Of a DNA stretch of 64,000 nucleotides, positions 1 through 8,716 are shown one piece after another (position 1 is the first letter of the stretch; every line of letters starts with the position of its first letter). This DNA is from Stenotrophomonas maltophilia. Its GTDB lineage: Bacteria > Pseudomonadota > Gammaproteobacteria > Xanthomonadales > Xanthomonadaceae. The DNA lies in assembly GCF_006974125.1 (NCBI RefSeq), contig NZ_CP037858.1:3658001-3722000 (forward strand), read 5' to 3'. The notes below the pieces were generated by a model that made no database searches, was not told the origin of the DNA, and saw only the letters and a program-made list of their open reading frames with translations. A program made the position numbers and the translations under genes.

Positions 1-1
1 C

Positions 2-292
2 ATCCGCCAGTCACACCGGGGCGTGGCCAAGGCGGACCTGGTGGAGTACGCGCAGCGCGCTGAGCGCTACTACTCGGTGAACAACACCTACTCGGGCTTC
101 GCGCTGCCCAGCAAGGTGTCGCCGCGCGAGGGCGGGACCACACGCTACGCAGTCACGTTCGATGGCAAGGCGTCCTCGTTCACGCTGACGGCGACACCCC
201 AGGGCAACCAGACCAAGGACAGCTGCGGGACGCTGAGCGTGGACCAGGCCAACCGCAAAACGGCCAGCGGCACGGTTTCCGATTGCTGGTAA
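2..292 (+). CDS. Type IV pilin, C-terminal part (PilE-like)
   Basis: The gene is cut by the left edge and about 96 residues remain. The visible part opens in an alpha-helix with acidic and basic residues, followed by YYSVNNTYSG, the usual start of the alpha-beta loop in PilE-type minor or major pilins. A beta-rich region follows, and two cysteines (in KDSCGTL and the final SDCW) fit the C-terminal disulphide D-region. Type IV pilins are prepilin-peptidase-processed subunits of the pilus or pseudopilus. The N-terminal hydrophobic helix lies outside the window. A tRNA-Asn gene follows 47 bp downstream and a FimT-like gene lies beyond it on the other strand, so this is probably the end of a pilus-assembly cluster. 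Family assignment is good; the exact pilin (PilE, minor or major) is not resolved. Confidence 0.8.
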   Translation: MRQSHRGVAKADLVEYAQRAERYYSVNNTYSGFALPSKVSPREGGTTRYAVTFDGKASSFTLTATPQGNQTKDSCGTLSVDQANRKTASGTVSDCW

Positions 293-339
293 ATCAGGTG
301 TTGATCTTCCTCTGAACGCCCAGTACAATGCGCCTCCCC

Positions 340-416
340 GCCCGAATAGCTCAGCCGGTTAGAGCACTTGACTGTTAATCAGGGGGTCGTTGGTTCGAGT
401 CCAACTTCGGGCGCCA
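340..416 (+). tRNA. tRNA-Asn (anticodon GTT)
   Basis: A complete cloverleaf can be drawn. The acceptor stem pairs GCCCGAA with TTCGGGC, the D-arm is TAGCTCAGC..., the anticodon loop CTGTTAA carries GTT, the T-arm contains GGTTCGAGTCC, and the CCA end is encoded. A hairpin terminator follows within 12 bp, so it is probably a single-gene transcript. Confidence 0.95.
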
Positions 417-427
417 GATACTGCAGA

Positions 428-458
428 AGCCGCGAGAAATCGCGGCTTTTGTCTTTTT
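428..458 (+). terminator. Rho-independent terminator of tRNA-Asn
   Basis: Eight-base arms AGCCGCGA and TCGCGGCT are separated by a 4-nt loop and followed by TTTTGTCTTTTT. It lies just downstream of the tRNA-Asn CCA end and just beyond the 3' end of the convergent FimT-like gene. Confidence 0.85.
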
Positions 459-464
459 GGTCTG

Positions 465-1001
465 TCAGCAGGGGAGGGTGCGGTCGACACGCTCGCTGCG
501 GATGCGGCCGCCGTTGTTGATGACCAACCTGCCATGCAGCCGGTTTCCTGCGCAGATGCGTAGTGTCAGATTGGCGCCGGGACTGCGGCCATCAGGCTGG
601 AAGAAGAGCAACGGCCGTCCACTGCTGGCCTGGGCGACGATCGCGATGTCGGTCCGGCCCTGGTGGTGGGTCAGGATGTCCTCGGCGGATGCCGGTGTCC
701 CACGGTGCCTGCCGCTGCGATAGATGATCCACCCGGCGCTCCAGTCGCGGGAGCACTGCTCACCGTCGTCGCTGGCGCACAGCCCGATCAGTTCGCGGCG
801 CTTCAGGGCCTCGCTTCGGGCGCTGGAAAGACTGGCATGCAGGGCTAGCTGCAGGGCGTCGGCGCGATGCCGCAACAGCAGCGGATGCAGGGCGGGCCAA
901 CCCGCGGCCACCAGAACGGCAAGGACGGCGATCACCACCAGCATCTCGACCAGATGCATGCCGCGTGGCGCCGAACGATCGGGACGGGGGATGCGGTGCA
1001 T
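465..1001 (-). CDS. FimT/GspH-family pseudopilin
   Basis: This 178-residue protein has a class III (prepilin) signal. A basic leader ends in PRG at residue 14, and processing before Met15 leaves Glu at position +5 (Glu19). A hydrophobic stretch of about 20 residues ([14 protein letters not shown]) follows. The remainder resembles the GspH/FimT domain, with a C-terminal region that includes RICAGN and a final Cys. FimT-like minor pilins act at the tip of type IV pili, and some bind DNA for natural transformation. Residue +1 is Met instead of the common Phe. The gene converges on the pilin gene across tRNA-Asn, and comEC occurs further along, so a role in DNA uptake is plausible but inferred. 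Confidence 0.8.
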   Translation of the reverse strand: MHRIPRPDRSAPRGMHLVEMLVVIAVLAVLVAAGWPALHPLLLRHRADALQLALHASLSSARSEALKRRELIGLCASDDGEQCSRDWSAGWIIYRSGRHRGTPASAEDILTHHQGRTDIAIVAQASSGRPLLFFQPDGRSPGANLTLRICAGNRLHGRLVINNGGRIRSERVDRTLPC

Positions 1002-1130
1002 GGCTTCAAGCCTCGCGCCCCGGCGGCAGCGCCGCCATCAGGCACCGCCGCGCCGGCCTGCCCGGAAACCCCTCAGCCGGCCGTCACCCCTTGCCCCGTA
1101 TACTTGTCCTTCCCGGGAACTGGCAACACC

Positions 1131-3155
<2,025 letters not shown>

Positions 3156-3188
3156 ACGCGGCGGTGCAGCATCTTCTTCACAAAAGTG

Positions 3189-3217
3189 TTGCGCTTCACG
3201 GCCGGCATCCGTAATAT
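3189..3217 (+). promoter_or_regulatory. Probable sigma-70 promoter of the tRNA-Val pair
   Basis: TTGCGC (3189-3194) and TAATAT (3212-3217) are separated by 17 bp, about 46 bp upstream of the first tRNA-Val. The spacing and the strong -10 box support a housekeeping promoter. Confidence 0.55.
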
Positions 3218-3263
3218 ACGCGGCCTGCACCGACGCAATCGCGGACGTTCAGAAGCAAAAAAC

Positions 3264-3338
3264 GGGCGGTTAGCTCAGCGGTAGAGCACTACCTTGACAT
3301 GGTAGGGGTCACAGGTTCGAACCCTGTACCGCCCACCA
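3264..3338 (+). tRNA. tRNA-Val (anticodon GAC), copy 1
   Basis: Acceptor GGGCGGT pairs with ACCGCCC, the anticodon loop CTTGACA gives GAC, the T-arm is CAGGTTCGAACCCTG, and CCA is encoded. It is identical to the second copy 98 bp downstream. Confidence 0.95.
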
Positions 3339-3375
3339 CGAAGTCTCCGGAAGGGGGCTGTCGTGAACTGAAGAG

Positions 3376-3398
3376 CCCGGCCCTGGCGCCGGGTTTTT
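3376..3398 (+). terminator. Terminator-like hairpin between the tRNA-Val copies
   Basis: CCCGGC pairs with GCCGGG, followed by TTTTT. It separates the two tRNA-Val genes and may attenuate or end transcription of copy 1. Confidence 0.65.
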
Positions 3399-3436
3399 AC
3401 GTAGCAAGGCCAGCTTTCGGGCGGCAAGAACAAGAT

Positions 3437-3511
3437 GGGCGGTTAGCTCAGCGGTAGAGCACTACCTTGACATGGTAGGGGTCACAGGTTCGAACCCTGT
3501 ACCGCCCACCA
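3437..3511 (+). tRNA. tRNA-Val (anticodon GAC), copy 2
   Basis: This is identical over its full length to the copy at 3264-3338, with an encoded CCA. No separate strong promoter was seen, so it may depend on read-through from copy 1. Confidence 0.95.
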
Positions 3512-3552
3512 CCTGGCTCCCGGCATTGCCGGTGCAGCGGTGGATCACGATG

Positions 3553-3577
3553 AAAGCCGGCCCTGGGCCGGCTTTTT
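3553..3577 (+). terminator. Terminator of the tRNA-Val pair
   Basis: The arms AAAGCCGGCCC and GGGCCGGCTTT are perfectly paired around one base and followed by a T-run. It may also serve the converging gene at 3607-3939. Confidence 0.85.
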
Positions 3578-3606
3578 CGTTTGCGACGGTCGCCGGCGCC
3601 CCAGAG

Positions 3607-3939
3607 TCAGCGCTGGGCAACCCATTCGTTGATGCTGATCATGCGCTGCAGCCGCCAGTGGCCGTCCACGCGTTCCCAGACCTGCGCGAAGCGTGCTGAA
3701 CCGGCCTGATGCTGCTGGCCGCCTGCAGGCAGGCGCTGGTTACCCACGCGCAGCACGCGGTCCTGGCGCAACCGATACAACTGCAGGGCCGTCGGCTCCG
3801 GTGTCTGGTCATGCGCTGGGGACATGGCCGCATGCCCGGTGCCGGCCTGCAGGATCTGGCTGTGCAGGGAGGCATCCCCGGCGTCGGGATCGCGGCCGAA
3901 CAGGCCAGCGCACAACAGCAGCAGGGCAAGCATCGGCAT
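3607..3939 (-). CDS. Small exported protein, possible SnoaL/DUF4440-like C-terminus
   Basis: This 110-residue product starts at ATG 3939 with a hydrophobic leader (MPMLALLLLCAGLFG), taken as a signal peptide. The last 30 residues (FAQVWERVDGHWRLQRMIS) resemble the closing beta-strands of DUF4440/SnoaL-type alpha-beta barrels, but the N-terminal half of that fold is not apparent, so the gene may be shortened or divergent. The open frame continues upstream to 4125, but that stretch is Pro/Arg-rich and looks non-coding. It converges on the tRNA-Val terminator. Real coding status is likely; function is unknown. Confidence 0.5.
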   Translation of the reverse strand: MPMLALLLLCAGLFGRDPDAGDASLHSQILQAGTGHAAMSPAHDQTPEPTALQLYRLRQDRVLRVGNQRLPAGGQQHQAGSARFAQVWERVDGHWRLQRMISINEWVAQR

Positions 3940-4196
3940 GGCACGGTGCTCCGGAGAAGGGAATCCAGCGTGGCACTGCCCCCTGCGGTGTGAAACCGGT
4001 ATGCGACGAAAGCCGGTAAAGCGCGCGTCAAGTCGCTGCGGGAAGGATGAATCCGGGCCGGGAAGTGCCGGGCCGCGCTTCAAGGCGGCCCGGCGTGGTG
4101 GGTCACTGCGGGGTGGCCCGGTCATGGCCGCGGCGCTGGCTCAGCTCCGCGGCGGGTGAGGCAGGTCAGCGATGCCGACCCCATGCGCGGATCCGG

Positions 4197-4385
4197 TTAC
4201 AGCGGGTCGCAGCACAGCAGCTGGCCGTGCTTGCCAGCGTTACCGAACGGGCACTGCGGGTGCGGTTCGCAGCCCGGTGCATATCCGGTCTTGGGCGAGA
4301 CGGCGAAGGCCTGGCTGGCGCCGAAGGCCATGGCCGCGACAACGACGATACCGGCGACGGACGAAAGCACTTTCTTTCCGATCAT
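4197..4385 (-). CDS. Cys-rich 62-residue secreted peptide precursor
   Basis: A good Shine-Dalgarno (AAGGAGA) lies 6-7 bases before ATG 4385. The product has a clear Sec signal peptide (residues 1-28, ending AFA) and a mature part of about 34 residues with four cysteines (Cys39, Cys45, Cys58, Cys59), two His and many Gly/Pro. It matches no family I can name. The next gene upstream on the same strand encodes a membrane-anchored thioredoxin-like protein, so the pair probably acts together in the periplasm, for example in disulphide or metal handling of the peptide. That role is inference. Confidence 0.7.
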   Translation of the reverse strand: MIGKKVLSSVAGIVVVAAMAFGASQAFAVSPKTGYAPGCEPHPQCPFGNAGKHGQLLCCDPL

Positions 4386-4497
4386 GTGTATCTCCTTGGT
4401 TGGCGTTGTGGAGTTGCAGTTGCCGAAGGCACGGGAGTGCCGGTTGTGGCGCGAATGCAGTAACAGGGCGCCGCGACGTGATGCGCGGCATGCGGGA

Positions 4498-5067
4498 TCA
4501 GGGCAGCGCCGGCTTCGGTGCGAGCGACGCCACGGCGGCCTGCACGACCTGGGCGTCGAGCTGGCCGACATGCTTGTAGGCAACGCGGCCATCGGCGGCC
4601 AGCACCATCAGCATCGGCGTGACGGTGGCGCGATAACGCGTGGACGCGGCGGCTTCGTTGTCGATGGCGATCGGGAAACGCAGTGCATGCTTGCCGGCGT
4701 AGTCCGCCAGCTGGTCGTATGGCGGCAGGCCGACGCCGACCAGTTCGCTGTTGCCGCGGGCCGCGGCGATCTGTTGCAGCTGCGGTACCGAGGCCAGGCA
4801 GTAGCGGCATGCAGTGGAGAAGAAATAGAGGATCTGCGGAACCTCGCGCGCACCGCCGATATCGACGAAGGTCTGCTGCGTGGTGCGCAGCGCCAGTGCA
4901 TCTGGGCGACTGCCCAGCTCGAGGCCATGTGCTTCAAGGCGCATGTCCTGCAGCTGCGTGGCCATCTGCTCGTTGATCTGCCGCAGCTGGCGGTTCTGCC
5001 ATCCGAGCGCGATGACCAGCACGGACAGCAGCAGGGCGACAACAGGGAGCAGGACGCGCTTGAGCAT
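4498..5067 (-). CDS. Membrane-anchored thioredoxin-like (redoxin/TlpA-type) protein
   Basis: The 189-residue product has one N-terminal membrane segment (about residues 5-22), a short helical linker rich in Gln (25-45) and then a redoxin domain. The likely redox site is Cys87-Arg-Tyr-Cys90 within FFSTACRYCLASVP, and the cis-Pro is in ATVTPML. The topology puts the thiol pair in the periplasm. Such proteins reduce or rearrange disulphides of specific partners, as in cytochrome c maturation or amine dehydrogenase maturation. The Cys-rich secreted peptide encoded 112 bp downstream on the same strand is the obvious candidate partner. Fold and motif are secure; the substrate is not. Confidence 0.85.
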   Translation of the reverse strand: MLKRVLLPVVALLLSVLVIALGWQNRQLRQINEQMATQLQDMRLEAHGLELGSRPDALALRTTQQTFVDIGGAREVPQILYFFSTACRYCLASVPQLQQIAAARGNSELVGVGLPPYDQLADYAGKHALRFPIAIDNEAAASTRYRATVTPMLMVLAADGRVAYKHVGQLDAQVVQAAVASLAPKPALP

Positions 5068-5229
5068 CGATCATCCTTGAACGCAGCGTTGGGTTGAACA
5101 TACCCGAACTGGCGCGGAGGGTGTTAAGCGGATGTTCCCGGCACATCCGCCGACGGCGCACCTGTACTAGAGTGGTGCCCGCGCAGGCATGCGTGCATTC
5201 CCTCCACCCATCACCAGGATCTTTCACCC

Positions 5230-5370
5230 ATGAGCGATCATGTGCCGGTTTCCAAGCCCAATCCGTTCTTTGAACTGCTGTTCGGCGGCAACATGCTGGA
5301 AGGTACGTTCAAGGCGGTGATCTGGGTCGCCCTGTTGTCCGCTGTGCTGGCCTGGACCACGTTCCGCTGA
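5230..5370 (+). CDS. 46-residue single-pass membrane protein
   Basis: ATG 5230 follows a weak AGGA. The product starts MSDHVPVSKPNPFFELLFGG and ends with a hydrophobic helix (residues about 28-43, AVIWVALLSAVLAW). Such short tail-anchored-like proteins are often conserved in xanthomonads but uncharacterised. Codon use (GC-rich third positions) looks genuine. It sits alone, divergent from the redoxin gene and convergent with the next gene. Function unknown. Confidence 0.55.
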   Translation: MSDHVPVSKPNPFFELLFGGNMLEGTFKAVIWVALLSAVLAWTTFR

Positions 5371-5412
5371 GCGGGTGCGCGGTGCTGCGGCACCGTTGCC
5401 GATGGCCTGTGC

Positions 5413-5697
5413 TCAGGCGCTGAAGGCCTGGCGCAGGCTGCGCAGGGTGGCCTGCCGATGCTCCTTCGCGCTGGCCTCGCCCATCTCAAGTTCCTGCAGG
5501 CGCAATCCCACCAGCGTCATCGACAACGCATAGCCGCGTGCCGCATCGGCAGCACGCGAAAGGCCCAGTGCGCGGCGCGTCAGCGCGTTCACGTGTTCCA
5601 GGTCGGGCAGCAGCCCCAGGTAGGCGCGCTCGGCGCTGTCCAGGTCCGGGGCACGCAGGATCGCGTGTGCTTCAGCAGCAGGGGAGACGGAGGCCAT
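5413..5697 (-). CDS. Hypothetical 94-residue cytoplasmic protein
   Basis: AAGGA lies 6 bases before the ATG at 5697. The product is predicted mostly helical (PDLDSAERAYLGLLPDLEHV, then a long amphipathic C-terminal helix), with no Cys, signal peptide or membrane segment. No family was recognised. It lies 30 bp downstream of the MipA/OmpV gene on the same strand and may be co-transcribed with it. Confidence 0.6.
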   Translation of the reverse strand: MASVSPAAEAHAILRAPDLDSAERAYLGLLPDLEHVNALTRRALGLSRAADAARGYALSMTLVGLRLQELEMGEASAKEHRQATLRSLRQAFSA

Positions 5698-5727
5698 GGG
5701 GGGTCCTTGTCCGTTGCGGGCGCTCGA

Positions 5728-6495
5728 TCAGAACGAGCGCATCAGGGAAACGAAGGCCGACGTCTGCGTACCGCGACGGGCCATCGGGCTGTCCTTTACG
5801 GCATCGCCGAACCACTGGTTGGCGACGACGCCGGTCGCGCGCCACTTCGTGCCCAGGGGCGTACTGACCGCGATCTGCAGGCTCGGTGATGTCGCGCTGC
5901 CCGGGTTGTAGGCGGCCAGTCCCGAGCGCAGCGCTTCTTCGTCGGTGATGCCGTAGTAGTAGTCGAGCAGGCGCGCACTGGAGTGCACTACGCCGACCTT
6001 GGGCACCCAGGTGAAGCGACCGGCCTGGATCGGATAGCTGTAGTGCAGGCGCGCCTCCATGCCACCTCCGTGCCCGGTGACCTCGCGCATCACGCTGGCC
6101 TCGACGATGCCCCAGTCGGCGCTGTATTCACCATTGATGCCGGCCATGGCGGACATCTGCCGGCTGTGCAGGCGACGCAGCTGAGGATCGTTCACGTCGT
6201 CGGTCTTGAAGCGCAGCGTGTAGGGCGTGACCGCCGCCGACAGGCGCAGGCCCTCGCGCTTGTACAGGTACATGCCCAGCGAGCCGGGGCTGGCGAAGAA
6301 GCGCTCGCCCTGCCAGGCAATGGACGGCACGACCAGCGGCTTGACGTCGTAGTGGGCGTACGCCCCTGAGGTCGCGCCGGCACTGATACCGGCCTGCACC
6401 CCCGGGTTCTGGTCGGCGGCGTGGGCGATCAACGGCAGGCCGATGGCAGCGGAGAACAGCAACGGGCGCAGCAGGGTCGGGGACAGCGACGGCAT
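5728..6495 (-). CDS. MipA/OmpV family outer-membrane protein
   Basis: This 255-residue protein has a signal peptide cleaved after AHA (about residue 26). It is an all-beta sequence of alternating hydrophobic strands ending in a C-terminal Phe (SLMRSF), as expected of an outer-membrane beta-barrel. The MipA/OmpV features include the opening GISAG...AHYDVKPLVVPSIAWQGE strand pair and the Tyr-rich YYYGI segment. Members are barrels of mostly unknown transport role; some bind murein transglycosylases. It is transcribed divergently from the two-component system at 6641, a common arrangement in which the regulator controls the porin. Confidence 0.88.
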   Translation of the reverse strand: MPSLSPTLLRPLLFSAAIGLPLIAHAADQNPGVQAGISAGATSGAYAHYDVKPLVVPSIAWQGERFFASPGSLGMYLYKREGLRLSAAVTPYTLRFKTDDVNDPQLRRLHSRQMSAMAGINGEYSADWGIVEASVMREVTGHGGGMEARLHYSYPIQAGRFTWVPKVGVVHSSARLLDYYYGITDEEALRSGLAAYNPGSATSPSLQIAVSTPLGTKWRATGVVANQWFGDAVKDSPMARRGTQTSAFVSLMRSF

Positions 6496-6640
6496 CGATC
6501 AGCCACTTTGCGGGGGATGGCTGTGCATGGTGGGGGCACAACATTGTCAGAACATTGCGCCTTGGCAATCGGCACGCGAAGGCGCCCAAACCCGGCGCCA
6601 GGCACTATGATCGGCACCGTTTCCGGTAGCCGAGCCCCTG

Positions 6641-7312
6641 ATGCGCATCCTCCTGGTCGAAGACGATCCCGATCTGTCCCGTGCCCTGCAATCGGGCCTG
6701 GAGCGGCAGGGCGTGGTCGCCGACGTGGTCGGCAGCCTGGCCGAAGCTGCGGTCGCGCTGCGTGAGCCGGTGCACCAGCTGATGCTGCTCGACCGCCAGC
6801 TGCCCGATGGCGATGGCGTGGCTTTCGTCGCCACCGCGCGTGCGCTGCGCCCGAACCTGGCGGTGATCATGCTGACCGCCAAGGGCACGCTGTCGGACAA
6901 GGTCGAGGGCCTGGATGTCGGTGCCGATGACTACCTGGTGAAGCCGGTGGCGATCGAGGAGCTGATGGCGCGGATCCGGGCTGTCTCGCGGCGACCCTCG
7001 GCGATGGTGACGCCAAGCCTGCATCTGGGCCGGCTGGAATTCGACTTCGAATCGCTGCAGGCGCAGGTGGAGGGCCAGCTGCTGGCGCTGCCCCGGCGCC
7101 AGGTGCTGGTGCTGCAGGCGCTGGCGATGCGCCAGGGGCGCACGGTCACCCGCAGCGCACTGGAGGCGGCGGTGTACGGTTTTGATGATGAGATCCAGTC
7201 CAATGCGCTCGATGCGCACATTTCCAAGCTGCGCAAGGCGCTGCAGCAGGCCGGGGCCGGTGTGGAGATCCACGTGATCCGCGGCGTCGGCTACCTGCTG
7301 GCGGAGGCCTGA
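6641..7312 (+). CDS. OmpR/PhoB-family response regulator
   Basis: The receiver domain (residues 1-115) has the acidic pair Glu7/Asp8, phospho-acceptor Asp51 (MLLDRQLPDGDG), Thr79 and Lys101. A winged-helix effector domain (about 125-223) ends in HVIRGVGYLL. The length (223) is normal for the family. The stop is followed by the kinase ATG with one base between, so the two form a tight operon. The divergent MipA/OmpV porin gene is a likely target. The input signal is unknown. Confidence 0.95.
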   Translation: MRILLVEDDPDLSRALQSGLERQGVVADVVGSLAEAAVALREPVHQLMLLDRQLPDGDGVAFVATARALRPNLAVIMLTAKGTLSDKVEGLDVGADDYLVKPVAIEELMARIRAVSRRPSAMVTPSLHLGRLEFDFESLQAQVEGQLLALPRRQVLVLQALAMRQGRTVTRSALEAAVYGFDDEIQSNALDAHISKLRKALQQAGAGVEIHVIRGVGYLLAEA

Positions 7313-7313
7313 G

Positions 7314-8657
7314 ATGGCCCGTCCGATCCGCTCCATCACGCTTGGCCTGGCCTGGCGCCTGTTCCTTGCACAGGCCTTCACCGTGCTGTTCGCGGTGGTC
7401 GCGCTGATCCTGACCTGGGGTGACAAGGACACCTGGGGCATGGACATGTTCATGGCCGAGGCAGTGGCCAAGGCGGTGCACAGCGAGGGTGGCCGGTTGG
7501 TGCTGGATCAGGCGCGCTGGGAAAAACTCGATGCCAGTGCAGGCGGCAACCTCTGGTTCGCGGCAGTCGACGACAAGGGGGGCTGGCTGGAGCGCGGCAC
7601 GATTCCGGCGATCCACGCGCCGCTGCTGGCGCGGTTGCCGACGCTGGGCGCGACCGAACTCGGTTCGCTGGTGCCGCCGTACCTGGATGTGGCGCGGGTG
7701 ATGATCCGCAACGAGGATGGGCGGCGCATCACGGTGATGGTGGGCGGGGCACCGAAGGGCGGGCTGCTGGATGGCGCGCTGATGGTGCTGCGCCTCATCG
7801 GCCTGTGGTTCTTCCTGCCGTTGATCGTGGTGACGCTGCTGGTGATGCCGACGGTGATCCATCGCGCGATGCGCGGCGTGCGCCGCTCCGCACAACAGGC
7901 CAAGGAGCTGGACATCGGCCAGCCGGGCGCGCGGCTGGATGCGCAGCTGGTGTCGACCGAGGTCGCACCACTGGTGGAAGCGTTCAACGATGCAATCGAC
8001 AAGGTGCAGCAGGGCTATGCGGCGCGTGACAAGTTCCTTGCCGATGCCGCGCATGAGCTGCGCGTACCGATCGCGGTGGTGCAGGCGCGCCTGTCGCAGC
8101 TGCCGCAGGGTGAACTGAAATCGCAGTTGCTGACCGATGTCGCCCGCCTCGGTAACGTGGCCGAGCACCTGCTCGACCTGCAGCGGCTCGATCGCAATGT
8201 TGGCGCGCTGCAGCGGCTGGACCTGGCATTGCTGGTGCGCGAGGCGGCCGCCGATCTGGCGCCGCTGGTGGTCGGTGCCGGTTATGGCTTCGAGGTGGAT
8301 GCGCCCGAGATGCCGGTGTGGATCCATGGTGACAGCCTGGCGCTGGGGCGGGTGATCGCCAACCTGGTGCACAACGCCATCGTCCACGGCGGCGGGCGCG
8401 GCACCATCTGCGTGCGCCTGGATGCACGTGGCCTGCTGGAGGTCAGCGACCAGGGCGCCGGCATTCCGGTCGGTGACCGCGAAGCGATCTTCGAGCCCTT
8501 CCACCGCCTGCGTGCTGCCGGCAGCGGCAGCGGCCTGGGCCTGCACCTGGTGAAGGAAATCGTGCAGCACCACGGTGGCTCGGTCAGCGTGGGTGAAGCG
8601 GCTGGCGGCGGCGCCAGTTTCAGGGTCAATTTCCACCGCGGCACCGTACGGCGCTGA
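7314..8657 (+). CDS. Membrane sensor histidine kinase
   Basis: This 447-residue protein has two membrane segments (about 11-34 and 158-182) enclosing a periplasmic sensor of roughly 120 residues. A HAMP-like linker leads to the dimerisation box AAHELRVP with the phospho-acceptor His247. The HATPase part has NLVHNAIVHGGG (N box), DQGAGIP (G1) and GSGSGLGLHLV (G2). The N box carries His instead of the usual Asn-Ala pattern in one position, within normal variation. It pairs with the preceding response regulator. The sensor domain matches nothing I can name. Confidence 0.95.
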   Translation: MARPIRSITLGLAWRLFLAQAFTVLFAVVALILTWGDKDTWGMDMFMAEAVAKAVHSEGGRLVLDQARWEKLDASAGGNLWFAAVDDKGGWLERGTIPAIHAPLLARLPTLGATELGSLVPPYLDVARVMIRNEDGRRITVMVGGAPKGGLLDGALMVLRLIGLWFFLPLIVVTLLVMPTVIHRAMRGVRRSAQQAKELDIGQPGARLDAQLVSTEVAPLVEAFNDAIDKVQQGYAARDKFLADAAHELRVPIAVVQARLSQLPQGELKSQLLTDVARLGNVAEHLLDLQRLDRNVGALQRLDLALLVREAAADLAPLVVGAGYGFEVDAPEMPVWIHGDSLALGRVIANLVHNAIVHGGGRGTICVRLDARGLLEVSDQGAGIPVGDREAIFEPFHRLRAAGSGSGLGLHLVKEIVQHHGGSVSVGEAAGGGASFRVNFHRGTVRR

Positions 8658-8716
8658 CAGCGACGCGAGGAAAGGCCCGATAGGCAGCCTGCCACCTCCG
8701 GCGGCAGGCTGGGGGA

